From Eutypa lata (Eukaryota; Ascomycota; Sordariomycetes; Xylariales; Diatrypaceae), in assembly GCA_022661535.1 (NCBI GenBank), contig JAKULF010000010.1:2418001-2482000 (forward strand): a stretch of 64,000 nt of DNA, in the 5' to 3' direction. A program made the position numbers and the translations under genes. The notes under the pieces were generated by a model. The model was not told the origin of the DNA. It did not search any database and was given only the letters and a program-made list of their open reading frames with translations. Positions 24,084-36,212 of this stretch are shown in pieces (the first letter of the stretch is position 1; each line of letters begins with the position of its first letter).

Positions 24084-26474
24084 GGCTGTGTGTGCGCGTG
24101 CGCGCGCGCGCTCCTATCTGTGGATTTAAGTAAGGGAAGAGTCGATACCAATACGATACGATACGTACGTAGTTTTGTTTAACCGGATCTGGTGAAACAG
24201 AAGAAAAGGAGTAATTCTATTCTTGATAGATAGCTTCATCGGCGTAAGCTAGCCACCTACCTACATGCCTACCTTTACTGTACACAATAATGGAATCTCA
24301 CCTGTGGCATGCTACCCCTCACGCCTGCCGGGCTGCTATTGGGTCAATCCTACACCATGTCGTGTAACTATCTACAATGTACAGCTCGAATTGCCGAAGG
24401 ATCTCAACGAAGGTCTGAGTGGTTGAGCTTCGACGGATCATTTCACACCGTGCAGTGCAACCCTACCTCGCTGCCAACTTTCAATATCCCGCCACTTGAG
24501 CCGGTTTCCTTGTGCCAGCTATAGTGCATTGTGTTGCAAGCTTCTGGTTTCTATAGAGGATGAACGGGAGCTTCCGTGCCACCGATGGCCACCACCGGGA
24601 ATCCAAGCATTTCAATCCATTGCACCAGCCAGCTGAGTGGAATTGGGTTAACGTCAAGCTACCGGACCCCTACATCTAGGGGATAGATCAGTTGATTTTT
24701 CGATATTGATAGACATTAAGTGGACGTGGTAGACGTTGATGTGTCGACGCGTTTTGTATAGCAAAATGGTCCAGCTCTTTACCAAGTCGTAACTTATCAT
24801 TAATTACGTGAATTGTCATCAAGAATTTACGCCACAATTCCTGCGTAACACTACACACTTTTTATATAGGAACGCCATGACGTCTAACAACGTCCATTAA
24901 CGCCACCGCCACCGCCCCGTATAGCATATTCTTCGTAAAAGGACATTCATTGTAGCGGGGGAGTTGAAATTGTGCTTAGAGACTTTGCAGGGACTATGCT
25001 TAAGTGGACATTGTTACTACTTAATAGAATACATATTTAGGAATGTGGCAGCCTCGTGAGCGATGCGAGACTCTCGAAAAGTTAGGAGTAAACTGCTTAT
25101 TTTCCGCATGGTCGCACGGAAACGCGGGTTGTGAGCGTTGTGGAATCATGAAGACCCAAGAAGGAAGTTTCGTTATGACTTTGAAACTAGTAGAAAAAGG
25201 GAGGAAGTCATCTTGGGAAGAGTTCAGGGGTTGCATTGTAGAAGCTAGAGCACGGTTTAGGAAGCCAGTTACCAGATATCTTAAGAATGGTTCATTATAA
25301 ATCATTGCGGTTTTTTAATTTCTTTCCGGCATTAAGATCAGTGAACCTAGACGGTAATCTCGATCGCGCACACTAGGTTTAATATTGCTTACATGACAAC
25401 TACCAATGATATCAGGATGTTTCAACCACCTAATGTTCATGCTAGAATAGGGCGGTGCTGCCACAATAGCTAAGCTGTGTCCTAGGTAGTCCTTGGAAGA
25501 TGGACATCAAACCATGATTAAGATATCTTTGGCATCATTTCACAGTTAAGAATCTTACGTCATCTCTCCAACTATAGTATTCGCCCAAGGTAAATACATG
25601 ATGTGAGATATAAAGAGCATTACCTAATCCGAGGCTTTCCCGCCTAAGCCCTACTGACTTGGCAAGCTTAGCAACAAGTGATAGAAAAAAAGGAAGTGAT
25701 AGGTAGGTATAAGATTATATCAAGGATTATACAGCCCCTGTCAGCCCTTTTCATCCGTGACCAACTACCGCGTGGTGGGGTGATACCGAGGCGGCGAGTA
25801 ACCATTCGAGAAGAATTCGAAACGTCTATCTCGTTCTTTAAAATAAACTTGAGCTGAAGTACCTGGTAAACATTGGCTGCCAGCCCTGCCTCGCTATTCG
25901 ACCACCCGCCTGCCCGCGTCGCGAACCGGTCCTATTTCATGCTTGGCTTGGTAGGGATCGGCTACAAGGGTCAGCTGCTGCTCCACTAAATGGGCTGAGC
26001 AACTGCGCCTTATAGGGCTATGCAAGGGATTTTCATGTGCGTAGTACCTACGTAGTCAGGAGTCAGGTAGTATGCTGCCCGCGCAAATAAGCACCGTAAA
26101 AGAACACTACGCTGACTTGTGTTACCTATCCGCGGATCCATCTCCCGAATAGATCAATCTAATATTCCAATCCGCCTTGGGAGGCAGTGATAAAGTGACG
26201 CCTATTGGTAGCCGTCGATAGCAATCGAGGTTACACAAGCCTTTACCATATTAGGGCATTTTATGGCCAAGAGATCTCGTAGTTCAGCTTCGGAATTCAT
26301 CCCCCCCTATACCTAGATGTTGTACAATGATATAAAAGCATACCAAATTGGAGAAAGAGAGACTCGTTATTTCCTAAGTTGTCACGGTGCATACTTGCGA
26401 ACCAATCGACTAAGTCATCCAAACCTACATTATTGTAACACTGCAAGCTTCAATCTAGTATTAAATCCGAAGGG
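24084..26474. other. Intergenic, about 2.4 kb
   Basis: Promoter side of both the dehydratase (-) and the Zn2Cys6 gene (+). An alternating GTGTGTGCGCGTGCGCGCGCGCGC tract lies just upstream of the dehydratase ATG (about 24084-24111). Frames of 85 and 94 codons overlap on opposite strands at 25021-25305 without recognisable motifs; I make no gene call. Confidence 0.5.
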
Positions 26475-28186
26475 ATGGAACTGCGCGTCTTGGCCCCGGA
26501 CGCCGCTACCGGCCAGAACCAGCATTGTTGGGAATGCCGACGTCGCAGGCTAGTATGCGACGCCACCCGGCCCGTCTGTAAGAAGTGTCAGGACTCCAAG
26601 ATAGTCTGCCCCGGCTACGACGAGAAACAGCCGCTCCGATGGCTCAAACCCGGGAGAGTGACGTGTCGCACCCGGAAGTCCAAGGCTGGCGGCGGTGGTA
26701 GCCGCAAGGATGCGGCCGAGAGTGGGGAAGGCTCCGGTACCGCCACGAAATACGGCGAATTGATTCATGAAGAAGTGAAGTTGATTACAAACTTCGAAAT
26801 GGTAACCAACACAGAAATTGTGGTTCAAGCTGCCTATTACTGCAAGCCGTCCCTTATTTTCTCTAGGAAAGGAGTCTTAGTTCCCATAGACTAACATTCA
26901 ATGTCCTCCAGATGTCAACCACGTATATCAAAGCGTGTCTCCTCTTCATAAGATCGCCCAGAAATATGAAGAAAAGCCCTTCCCGATGTCCCTCCTCCAC
27001 TATTTCCCTGAGTCTCAGCGTCATGGCTTTGTCAGCATCGCCATGGCACATCGCCTGTATCGGTTACCAGAGGGGACATCCAAAGAGTTCGAGCAAAAGG
27101 CACGGTCCATCACCTATCAATATAGGGGCATGGCCATACGAGCGCTGAACCAAGAGATCGGTTCTGAAGCTACAGCCGTTAGCAACGCGCTCATAGCTAG
27201 TACTATTACTCTTCTTGCCGCAGATGTACGTTCCAATCCCAAAACACGATTCTTGTGAGATTAGAACCAAAAGTTAATTGAATATTGTCCCACTTCACAG
27301 CTCCAACTATCTAGTGCATCGGTTTGGCGCTTCCATTTCGACGGTGTCGTGGCTATGATAAAGCTGTATGGCGGCTTGAAGATAATATATCGCACTATAC
27401 CATATATGAGGCTAGTGCTTATCGTACTTATAATGTAAGTGCTCCCGACGTCTTTGAATACGAACGGGTATTACGACAAGGCAAAATCTCACCATAAGTT
27501 ACAGACTGGAAGGGTTTGGAAATACCACCAGCCCACGCTGGAATCAATCCACTGCAGTCACGGAGCCCGACATAGCCGACATGGTGTTCGAGATATACGG
27601 CGACCGGGTCTTACCCCTTTACGTCGGGACCCTGTGCCCCCGTCCACTATTCATGAACGTCCTGACGATCAACTACCTGCGACGGGGGGGCGTCGACCCC
27701 ACCGCCGTGGCCGACCCCAGCGACCTCCTAGAAGATATCAACGATTTTGCCCCGGCAGACTGGGTCGAGGGGAAGGCAACGCCAGACACCAGGCCCCAGT
27801 GGCTGCTGCTCGGCTGCATCTACCAGTCCGCCGTGGCGCTTTACTGCATCATGTCCCTGCAGAGCGTCGGTCTTCTGCCCTCGACCCTGGAGACCGTGGC
27901 CCTCGACGCCTCGCACTACGAGAGGCTGATGCAGCTCCTCAGGCGCGGTCTCGCCTACCCGCACCTCCGGCACTCCGTGACGTGGCCGCTCGTCGTCGCG
28001 GGCATACGGGCCGCCAGCGGCAGCAGGCAGGACCGCCACTACGTCATTAGAGAGCTGAGCGAGAGTGCGAGAGTAGGGGGTACGGCGTTGCCGCTGCAGG
28101 CAAAGGAGGTGTTGGAGCGGTATTGGGCTTCGGGGAGTACGAACTGGGATGACTGCTTTGATAGGCCGTATGTATGGGCGGCGTGA
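26475..28186 (+). CDS. Zn2Cys6 fungal transcription factor
   Basis: Nuclear DNA-binding regulator of the fungal binuclear zinc cluster class. Exons 26475-26841, 26912-27225, 27301-27434 and 27532-28186 give 489 residues in one frame. Six zinc ligands sit at Cys18, 21, 28, 35, 38 and 45 (C-x2-C-x6-C-x6-C-x2-C-x6-C) with basic residues between. The rest is a helical fungal-specific activation/regulatory domain of the Fungal_trans_2 style, including SPLHKIAQKYEEKPFP and ASVWRFHFDGVVAMIKLYGG. The first intron seems to start with GC (T|GCAAGC) and to end at 26911 after a GACTAAC branch site; no GT donor gives the right phase. The last exon is much richer in G+C. Target genes are unknown. Confidence 0.8.
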
Positions 28187-28891
28187 AGGTAGACCAGACT
28201 GGCTATGTGATTTCATAAGTAAACAGCGGTGTCCTTGACCTTTTTGCATTGTAATTTTTGTCCCTAGGGATGGTTGGTTATGAATCTATGTAATACAAGG
28301 AAAGCACATACAACTTTGTTAGAAATATCAGATGACTCGACTCCAGGTTAAAAGTTTGCCCCTTTGTTAGGAAGATATGTAGGCATTGACCGAGGCAGTC
28401 AATACATTCCATGGGAGCTACTAGCTTTTCTTCTTCCCGATTTATGACTCCATAAGCGCTACAGTGTAACAGCTTGACGCATGAAGGATACTTAATAACA
28501 AGATTTACATATCTCGAATTCACGTGTAATGGGCGTTAGAGCCAATCACTTTCAAATATACTACACAATTGCGTGCGGGAACAGAACAAAGCCATTCCAA
28601 TGATTCATCCCGCTTCCTAAGAAATGGCAAACATGCCCGCTTACATAGCACAAGCAGGCACCTCTGCATTCCACTTTCATGGGCAAAATCATTTAAACAT
28701 TCCAATTGTTACCTACGTAGGTACTTGAGGTACCCAATTTCACGTTCCGCGCCTGTCTACTTAAACCACTCTGCCACCTGATGAGAGCCTCCATAAATCA
28801 ATAACACCATCTCCCACTTCTATCTCAAGCCCCCTTACAACCCCTACAACAATACACAGTACTGTCCTAAATTCCTTCCTCCAAGTTCAGG
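28187..28891. other. Intergenic, about 0.7 kb
   Basis: 3' flank of the Zn2Cys6 gene and promoter of the next gene, with a CT/CA-rich tract just before the start (about 28800-28880). I see no gene. Confidence 0.5.
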
Positions 28892-30070
28892 ATGTCGGGC
28901 AGAAAGCTGCCAGGCGTGGCAACACCTACGCAGGCCACTACGGCTATAGGAAAGTACCGCGGAGAGTTGCACACTAACCCTGAGCCGAACCCTCCAAGAG
29001 TTTTTAATATATTTAGTGGTTCTGGGGTTCTTCAATCTGGACCTAAGTCCTCCGAGTCAGAGAGCTCTTCACCAAAGCGCTCTGGATTCTTCGGAGGGTC
29101 ACCTGATTATGTACAACCGGAACAACCAGCTATTCCAGACCTTTCTACGACCGTTTACTGGTCTGCTTGGAGTCCTACCTCCCGAGGTGCCAGCAGCAGC
29201 AAGCATCACCTGGAGAATAACCAAAAGGAACGAGGCGATCTTGCGTATCGGCAAGCTCGGCGCAAGAAGGCTCGTGAAGCTTCCCGGCCATTTCACCAAT
29301 TCAACTACGAGCTATTAAGAGAGCGGGACCGGCTACTGAGGGATAGCAACATCGATTCGGACTTTGCCCCTCCTGATATCAACACACAAGCTTACCACCG
29401 GGTCAAGGATGAATGGATAGAGAGAGGCGTCTGGAATGAACGCTGGGGCGATTTACCCGGGAATTGTTGGCTGCACGAAAAAGAAGTAGACTCTGACAGC
29501 GAGGATGAGGACGTGAAGTCGGAGGTCAACACTCTCGCACAATGGAGTCCTCGCCCCACAATCAACGACGAGAAGGACGAAGGGATTGAGGATGGGGAGG
29601 AACGCAGAGAATTGTTTGCAGGCATATCGAACGCCCAACCTACCCAGGTCACAGAGAGTTTCCAACCGAAGACCAAAAAGCGCCCTAGACAGCCCGACGA
29701 CGCCCATCCAGAGCCTCTGCACGAAAGAAAGAGGCTCAATACCACAGGTAAAACCCGAACTCGGCCTTCCAGTCCCAGCGTCTCTGGCCAGGGTGAGGAT
29801 CTGGGGCTCCTAGAAGGCTTGGGCAAGTGTGGCGGGCTGGACGAAAGCAAGGCTGAGACGCTGAGAGAGATCGGAAGGATGTGCAAGCAAATTGAAGACA
29901 AAATCACAGAGTTGGAGGAAGATCGGGATGCATCGACTCTCGTTAGTAAGCCTAAGTTCTTGGGTTGTATAGCGGACGAGAATGTATTCCAGAGGGTACG
30001 GGAACTGCCTTGCAAAGCCCTTATCAGAGGAAGAACTGGAAGAGAAATTGATCATGTGGAGAGAGAGTAA
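28892..30070 (+). CDS. Uncharacterised charged nuclear-type protein
   Basis: An uninterrupted frame of 392 residues that I do not recognise. It is rich in Ser, Glu, Arg and Pro and looks largely disordered. A middle segment is more ordered and charged (RQARRKKAREASRPFHQFNY, then ERDRLLRD and W-x-E-R-G-V-W-N-E-R-W). A short acidic stretch (DSDSEDEDVKSE) follows. Basic clusters KTKKRPRQ and HERKRL could serve as nuclear localisation signals. A helical, coiled-coil-like segment lies near residues 322-352. The frame's length, the promoter-like CT/CA leader and the lack of competing frames support a real gene. Function unknown. Confidence 0.65.
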   Translation: MSGRKLPGVATPTQATTAIGKYRGELHTNPEPNPPRVFNIFSGSGVLQSGPKSSESESSSPKRSGFFGGSPDYVQPEQPAIPDLSTTVYWSAWSPTSRGASSSKHHLENNQKERGDLAYRQARRKKAREASRPFHQFNYELLRERDRLLRDSNIDSDFAPPDINTQAYHRVKDEWIERGVWNERWGDLPGNCWLHEKEVDSDSEDEDVKSEVNTLAQWSPRPTINDEKDEGIEDGEERRELFAGISNAQPTQVTESFQPKTKKRPRQPDDAHPEPLHERKRLNTTGKTRTRPSSPSVSGQGEDLGLLEGLGKCGGLDESKAETLREIGRMCKQIEDKITELEEDRDASTLVSKPKFLGCIADENVFQRVRELPCKALIRGRTGREIDHVERE

Positions 30071-31159
30071 GAGCCGAACATAAGTATACTCTCAGAGATG
30101 GAAAGGACAACCGAGGGAGCCACCGTCTGTTGCTTAGCATACGCACTTGGTGGGTATTTTCACAGTCCCAACGTATCCGGGGCAGATTTTAAAAGTTGGA
30201 GGGTTGCGGCGTTCTTTTTATTAGTAAATAGATTTCTTAGGTCAGTATCAGATTGATTCCATCACGTACCTACATGCTCCCTCAAGCCTGAACTGTCACT
30301 ATTTTGAATTAGCCTTAATATCCGCTTTCCTTCTTGAAGTGATCGACTCCCAGACTTCTCACAGTGAAATTTACTCCATAACTCAGCCAACTCGATAACC
30401 CTTTACGTATATTGACTGAGTACGATGCACCGCACTCGAAATTGGTAAATGTTACTAGCCCTTTAACTATATGGTATGAATGCAGCATAATACTGATTCG
30501 GTACCTTTCGCTACACATTCACTTCATCCTTCCGGTCCTCTACATAATATCAATATCTTCTATTTCAGATCCTCATCGTAGAATGTGTGCATGTACCTTC
30601 CCTAGATGCACGCATACATACATGATTACTCGTACATCATTCGTTGGCATAGCCTAAGGTGATTGGTTAAATACCATCATCCTGTTTGTTCCAGCCCCTT
30701 TACAGCATTCTAGAACTTCATTTTGGCGCTCGTTTCTTTCTAAATAAAGCCACATTTGACGTATTGAAGTAACCATTTATATGGCATTCAAATCATGAGG
30801 GCGGAATCGACGATACTATCACCACCTTTCGCATCATTCCTAACCATATTTATTATAGAACAAGACATGACGCCTTATTACTGAGCATTCTGTGTGATTG
30901 TGACAGCTTCGGTGGGGGCCTCGAAGCTCTCTGGCTGTAACTGTCCAACGGGTATGCCGTGTAACCCTCCTACATGCAGGCCAACTATCGCTGGTCATGT
31001 CAAGCCTGGGTCGTTTGACTCATCAGATGAAAAGGGCTTCATGTCTCTCTTAAAGCCTGGAATGAGAATAAGTCATATTTTTGCCTGGCCATATCTATTC
31101 TTTATCTCGTGTCATGATGCTACGCAAGATATATTGAGTGAAATTCTCTATATTGCGAT
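30071..31159. other. Intergenic, about 1.1 kb
   Basis: No gene recognised. Frames at 30412-30657 and 30894-31361 lack motifs; the second overlaps the first exon of the E3 ligase gene in another frame. Confidence 0.5.
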
Positions 31160-33650
31160 ATGGATGCAACTGCCCCTACCTTCAGCCCGACTCAAGGACA
31201 AGGCCACTTCCCCAGACCCCTTGCAATCGGGCATCAAAAGTCTAACCAGCCTTCCGACCCAAACCATGATTCGCGATCTCGAGTGCCTTGCCATTTCTTC
31301 CAGCGCGGTAACTGTCGGAAAGGAGCTATATGTCAATACTCCCATGAAAATGTGTCCATAGACAAGACCTCAGTACAGAACAGAGCCACGGTGAGGGCAT
31401 TTAGACCGCGAGAAACGTTCCTACTAACTATGATTCTAGGACGATACACAGCCTACGCATGAGAAAGTCAACCGTACTCTCGGTGGCGCCTTGGTACATT
31501 TCGAAGCCGGCGCCAGCATTACCAAAGTACTGTTTGCGTCCGACTTCTCCGCCATCCATATCAGCGGGCTACCGCGCGACAGCAAATCGGAGACCATTCT
31601 CGCCCTTCTTCGGTCCCACGGTCTCGATACATCCAACGTGAGCAACGTCCGAGTTAACCGCGGAGCCGGCATCTCGAGTGCCAGAGTGCAAGCTGAAGAC
31701 CCCGGCTTCGCGAAGGCAGCCGGTATCAAGCTTGGTCCGCAGAATGCCTCGAGCCGAGCCGCTCCCGGGATCCAAGCCGTGCCCGCCCCCGTAGGAATAT
31801 CCACGGCGTCGGACTCGAGCGCCCTCCGGGTGGACTGCAAGAAAGTGCATTGTTCCTGGCACAAGGCTTCGAAGACGGTCTGGCTCAACTTCGGGAACGG
31901 CGACATCGCGGACCGCGTGGCCAAGAAATTCAAGGATGGAAAATACAAGATCTTGGACCAGATCGTGCATCCGAATGATCCAACCAGAGGAGGAGGCGGA
32001 CGCCACAATCCGAAGGCGTGGACGGTCTGCTTGACGGAGGTTCCGGCAGCCGCGACGAGAGCAGACGTGGTTAATTCCATCCGCTTGCCGTCTGACAAGC
32101 CGCGGGACGTCCACCTCGGAGAACCTACGTACAAAGCCGACGCCGACACTTGTTCGGCAGTAGTCCAATCGCTTTTCACGGCAGTTGGTCCCCTGGAATG
32201 GTGGGAGCTTACCCCTGACACTACGGGCAAGCGCATGAAAGCGAGCGCTCGGTTCCTAAACGAAGAGGATGCAAAAGAAGCTGCGAAGACCCTGAACAAC
32301 TCGGCACTCCCTTTTCACAAGACCGCGAAGCTCACGGTACAGATAGTCCATTCGGCCAAGTTCAAAGTGTCTTCCGTCATCTTCGAGACCGTCCAATCCC
32401 AGATCAAAGCCAACATACAAGATTGGAAGAAGTTGCACCTGCATTACATTGCCTATCCAGAACCGGATCCGCCAAAATGGTATCGTGGGCTTAAGATTGA
32501 AGGGGAGTCGCCGTCGGGCGTCGCCGCGGCGAAGGACACCATAGCAAACATCCTAGCTGGTGTTGTCGCTAGAGATGGGACTGGTGTGCTCTGGCATCCA
32601 TCATTGCGTGGGAATGGGGCTATTCTCGAGAAACTCAAAGAACTGCAAAAGAAAACAGGAATCCTCATCGTTCGAAACAAAGCCAAGTCGCAGCTCCGAC
32701 TATACGGTCCCCAGAAGAGATGTGAAGAAGTCCCAGCTCTGATCGCTGGAATCTTGGGAGCTGAGGGGTCCGAGGAGTTCGCCATTGAGCTCAGTACCCA
32801 ACAATTCCATTGGGCTTGTCAGGGAGGCTTCAAGAAGATAATCTCCGAACTAGGTCCCAACAACGTGAGCTTCGACGTCATATCGACACCGAAGCGAATC
32901 ACCATCACCGGTACGGAGGTTGAACACGACGTTGCGCTCTCTATCGTGAATGGCAAGGAAGCACCGTCACGAAGTCGAAAGGTAGAAACGAACGCACAGG
33001 ACTGCTCTGTATGCTGGACCGAAGCAGAGAACCCAGTCCAGACTCAGTGCAACCACGTCTACTGTCTCGACTGCTTCGAGAACCTCTGCCTATCCGCTTC
33101 GACTCAGGATGCATCTGTGCAGATTCGATGTGCCGGAGACTCCAACAGCTGCGCCAAAACGCTTGGCCTTCCCGAGTTGCAGGAGCACCTCTCATCGAGC
33201 GCCTTCGAGGAGCTGCTCGAGCAATCCTTCGCATCCTACGTGCGCCGGCACCCGAACCTCCTAAGGCACTGCCCCTCGCCCGAATGCGAGTACGTCTATC
33301 GCATCGGCGGAGCGGCCAAGATGCACACCTGTCCTAGCTGCTTCGTCCCGGTCTGCACGGGCTGCCAAGCCCAGCACGGAGATATGAGCTGCACGGATTA
33401 TCAGGAGGTATCGTCGGGTAGACATGCGGCCAACGAGAAGCTGAAGAGGGAGATGGGCATCAAGGATTGCCCGAAGTGCAAGACGCCCCTCGAGAAGACC
33501 GATGGGTGCGACCATATGACTTGTCAGTGCGGCGCGCACATTTGCTGGGTCTGCTTGGAGACATTCCAGACATCTGGCGATTGCTATGATCATATGAAAG
33601 CGAGGCATGGTGGGATTGGCCTGGATCATTATCAGGGGATGTTTGGGTAG
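31160..33650 (+). CDS. CCCH zinc finger plus RING-IBR-RING (RBR) E3 ubiquitin ligase
   Basis: Exons 31160-31390 and 31440-33650 (49-nt intron, CTAAC branch) give 813 residues. A CCCH finger near residues 43-62 (C-x7-C-x5-C-x3-H) suggests RNA binding. A segment beginning FSAIHISGLPRDSKSETILALL looks RRM-like. The C-terminal third is a complete RBR module: RING1 from about 598 (CSVCWTEAENPVQTQCNHVYC), IBR about 680-726, RING2 from about 753 (CPKCKTPLEKTDGCDHMTC). Cys767 in the T-D-G-C-D-H motif matches the catalytic cysteine that forms the ubiquitin thioester in RBR ligases. The central part resembles, by eye, the region preceding RBR in plant DEAH-RBR proteins, but there is no helicase here. 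Predicted role: RNA-linked ubiquitination, substrate unknown. Confidence 0.85.
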
Positions 33651-33902
33651 TACGGGAGTGGGGTTATGCCTATGTAACGCTACTCGCTGCTGTAGAGGCT
33701 TAGTCAAGGTGTCGCTAGGACGATATCGTGTCAATGAAGTTATGACCAAAGATGATTGCCTGGATAAAATAGTATGTGAAATATAGAAACAGGTGGTTTG
33801 GCGAACTGGAATTTAACCCGAATGCTTAGATACTTTAAGAGATTTATACTTATTTTATACTTGGCATGTATTTACAAGGGGAGGCGTAGCAAGCCTTGGC
33901 CT

Positions 33903-35636
33903 TCAAGGGCGCTTAAAGGGGTGTGCCTCTGTATTTAGGACGTACTCATCCAAATTTATCAGATTTGGTGATGAGAAGATTAAAAAGAAGTACTTGAGGG
34001 TTTCGGCTAGCCAGAAACTCTCCATGGAATTTGATTTCGTGGTTTCGCCCTCGGTCCTAACATCGTCTATAGCGGAGAAAGCCAAATCTGTTTCAGTCGA
34101 CTTCCTTATGGACTCGAACATCTTCCAGGCTATCTCCTGGTATTCAGCCTTGCCCGTGATGCGGTACATCAGGAAGATGCTTTCAATCGCCTCTGGGCGC
34201 AGAATGTAGCGTGGGTCGCGGGCATTCTTAAACCCCTGCCTCAATCCCTCTTGGTCTGGCTTCACCCGGTGCTCATTCCAGGGACACGGCTCCAGAGTCG
34301 GACATGGGTACATCACAAAGATTTCGGGCATCACTCCAGTGGCGAATGAGTCGTATGCCCAAGAGCATCCACGCGCGAGCCTCTCACCCAGTTTGACATG
34401 CCCGGGTATATCAAACAGCTTGCCACCAAGCCCATACATCCCACCAACAAAGCAAGATAGATGTTGACCTTCCGGATCCAATTTGCGCTGTTCACCGCGA
34501 ACAACCAAGGATCCTGAAAACAAGATGTCATCGTGGTTCGGCAGCATAGGACGAAAGAGAAGATTTTCCGTGACCGTGTCCATGGCCCCACGATAAAGGG
34601 TTTCATAGACAGGATCGAGCCCCCCTATCATAGCATGCATTTTAGGCAAGTACTCGTATAAGGAATCTGCTAGAGCGCCCAGAGTGAAGCTACTCTCGCT
34701 CTTGAAACTATTTGGCCCTTCCAGATCCTCGACGTCGACCCGCATATCGAAGAACGTCGGCCACATTCCAGGTAATTTCGTGATATTCTGAGTCTGCTCA
34801 AGTAGTCGCGTGACCCGGTCAATAGCATCATAGTACTTGTCATCGCCCGTCAACTGCGCCAATCTTGTGAACTCCAGGGACGACGATGCGACCGAGGCGG
34901 AGGGATCGTGGTCTCCCGGTTTCAAGTTGCCCTGCTTCGCTTTTTCAAAGTCCAACCAGAAGGGAGGCATCCGGTTCGGCGTGTCGAAGGCGGCGTACAA
35001 CATGTCTCCGAGCTCGACGGCCTTTTCTAGCAGAACGATTTCCTGGCTAAGATCATATGCGCTCAGCAGGCCACCGAGATGCCGTATAGTGGTCTCGAAG
35101 AAATTGCACGCCGTTTCCTTCGTATTCGACCAATCAATGGTGATCACGGCAGCAACCGCATCGTAAAACTCCTCCTCGAGCCCCATGATCCAAAGAGTAT
35201 CTAGGGAGTCGACCAGAGTCGCCGCCCATCCTCCAAACGGATCCTTCGCCTCGCCGGAAATAGGCGCCAGCTCATCATGCATCCAGGCATACTTCTTGTA
35301 ACTACCCCAACTCTTGAGAAAAGCCTCCCGGACCTCGATTTGCCGAGTTTCTAAAAGTTCGGCTCGCTCGCGCGTCATCCGCTCATCGCCGGCGAAATGG
35401 TGTTGGACCTTCGGTAGCTTGCGGGGCCTTCCTCTCGGGAGCGCTTTGAGATCCGTGACCGGGTATTGTTGAGGGAGGGTAGACCAATCGAAGCTACTCT
35501 TGACGTATTGGAAATCACGAGCGGGACGAGCAACTCTATTTGAAGGGAAGAATATTAGCCAAACGTAGAATACAGCTATCACGAATATGAGCTGAAAGAG
35601 TCGTGTTCGTCGTCGGAAAATATTAATAACGGCCAT
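33903..35636 (-). CDS. GH47 class I alpha-1,2-mannosidase, type II membrane protein
   Basis: Processes high-mannose N-glycans in the ER or Golgi by removing alpha-1,2-linked mannose in a Ca2+-dependent reaction. The single-exon frame gives 577 residues from the ATG at 35636 (MAVINIFRRRTRLFQLIF). A basic N-terminus is followed by a hydrophobic signal anchor (residues about 13-31). An in-frame upstream ATG at 35726 would add 30 residues and break this topology, so I prefer 35636. GH47 signatures are present: RHLGGLLSAYDLS, HLSCFVGGM with a later RGCSWAY, RPEAIESIFLMYR, SMESFWLAETLKYFFLIF, and the terminal NTEAHPF whose Thr binds calcium in the family. All these blocks are intact, so an active enzyme is likely. 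Confidence 0.92.
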   Translation of the reverse strand: MAVINIFRRRTRLFQLIFVIAVFYVWLIFFPSNRVARPARDFQYVKSSFDWSTLPQQYPVTDLKALPRGRPRKLPKVQHHFAGDERMTRERAELLETRQIEVREAFLKSWGSYKKYAWMHDELAPISGEAKDPFGGWAATLVDSLDTLWIMGLEEEFYDAVAAVITIDWSNTKETACNFFETTIRHLGGLLSAYDLSQEIVLLEKAVELGDMLYAAFDTPNRMPPFWLDFEKAKQGNLKPGDHDPSASVASSSLEFTRLAQLTGDDKYYDAIDRVTRLLEQTQNITKLPGMWPTFFDMRVDVEDLEGPNSFKSESSFTLGALADSLYEYLPKMHAMIGGLDPVYETLYRGAMDTVTENLLFRPMLPNHDDILFSGSLVVRGEQRKLDPEGQHLSCFVGGMYGLGGKLFDIPGHVKLGERLARGCSWAYDSFATGVMPEIFVMYPCPTLEPCPWNEHRVKPDQEGLRQGFKNARDPRYILRPEAIESIFLMYRITGKAEYQEIAWKMFESIRKSTETDLAFSAIDDVRTEGETTKSNSMESFWLAETLKYFFLIFSSPNLINLDEYVLNTEAHPFKRP

Positions 35637-36212
35637 AGCCAAGAATCGGGTGAAAAGGGCACAACACAATTCGGTTACTTCACTATAGATCTGAATAAGA
35701 AGTACGTGAAGAGCGTGAAAACCCAAGGGTCAACCATTGGGATCAGATATAAGTACGGAGGAAAAAGCGAGTCTGCAGTCGTCGTTAATATCATACTTAT
35801 TCGAAGACACCAAACAACCAACCAACCAACAAACACGCAACGTGTTCGCTCCTACCTACATACCTAACTATTGCCAATTGGGGATTCTGATCAACATCAG
35901 TCTAGGGATCTCAAATTTAGCGATGTAATTCAGAAACGGCAAGGTTAACCCCCGTAAAGGCGCAGTTGGCTGCTTTAGCTCCCGCTTGGCGTCTCCCTTA
36001 GATGCGGCTCATACTCCATTTGACAGGTACCAAATGCAGCTAACAGCGGGGCATTAGCGCCCTTACCAGCCTATAAGAGAGTGGTAAATAAATATATACA
36101 GATCATATATGACTGTATTCGGTACAAGGGTTACGAAAAAAACGAATGACGCTGACACTTGAGGGCGCTCTCTTTAAGAATTAAAGAATAAGAAACGAGG
36201 CAAGAAGGCCAT
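35637..36212. other. Intergenic with short ACCAACCAACC repeat
   Basis: Promoter of the GH47 gene (-) and downstream flank of the broken kinase. A CAACCAACCAACCAACAAAC run lies at about 35816-35836. No gene seen. Confidence 0.5.

Noticed and set aside
25021..25305. Overlapping 85- and 94-codon frames on opposite strands
   Set aside because: Neither shows recognisable sequence or splice-supported extension.
27439..28050. 203-codon plus-strand frame overlapping the last exon of the Zn2Cys6 gene
   Set aside because: It is an out-of-frame shadow rich in Arg, Pro and His; the other frame joins to the upstream exons in phase and looks like a regulator domain.
19190..28186. GH115, aldoxime dehydratase and Zn2Cys6 regulator as one gene cluster
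   Set aside because: Spacing is wide, strands differ and no shared pathway links them.
35637..35726. Upstream in-frame start for the GH47 mannosidase
   Set aside because: It would put 30 unrelated residues before a good signal-anchor start at 35636.
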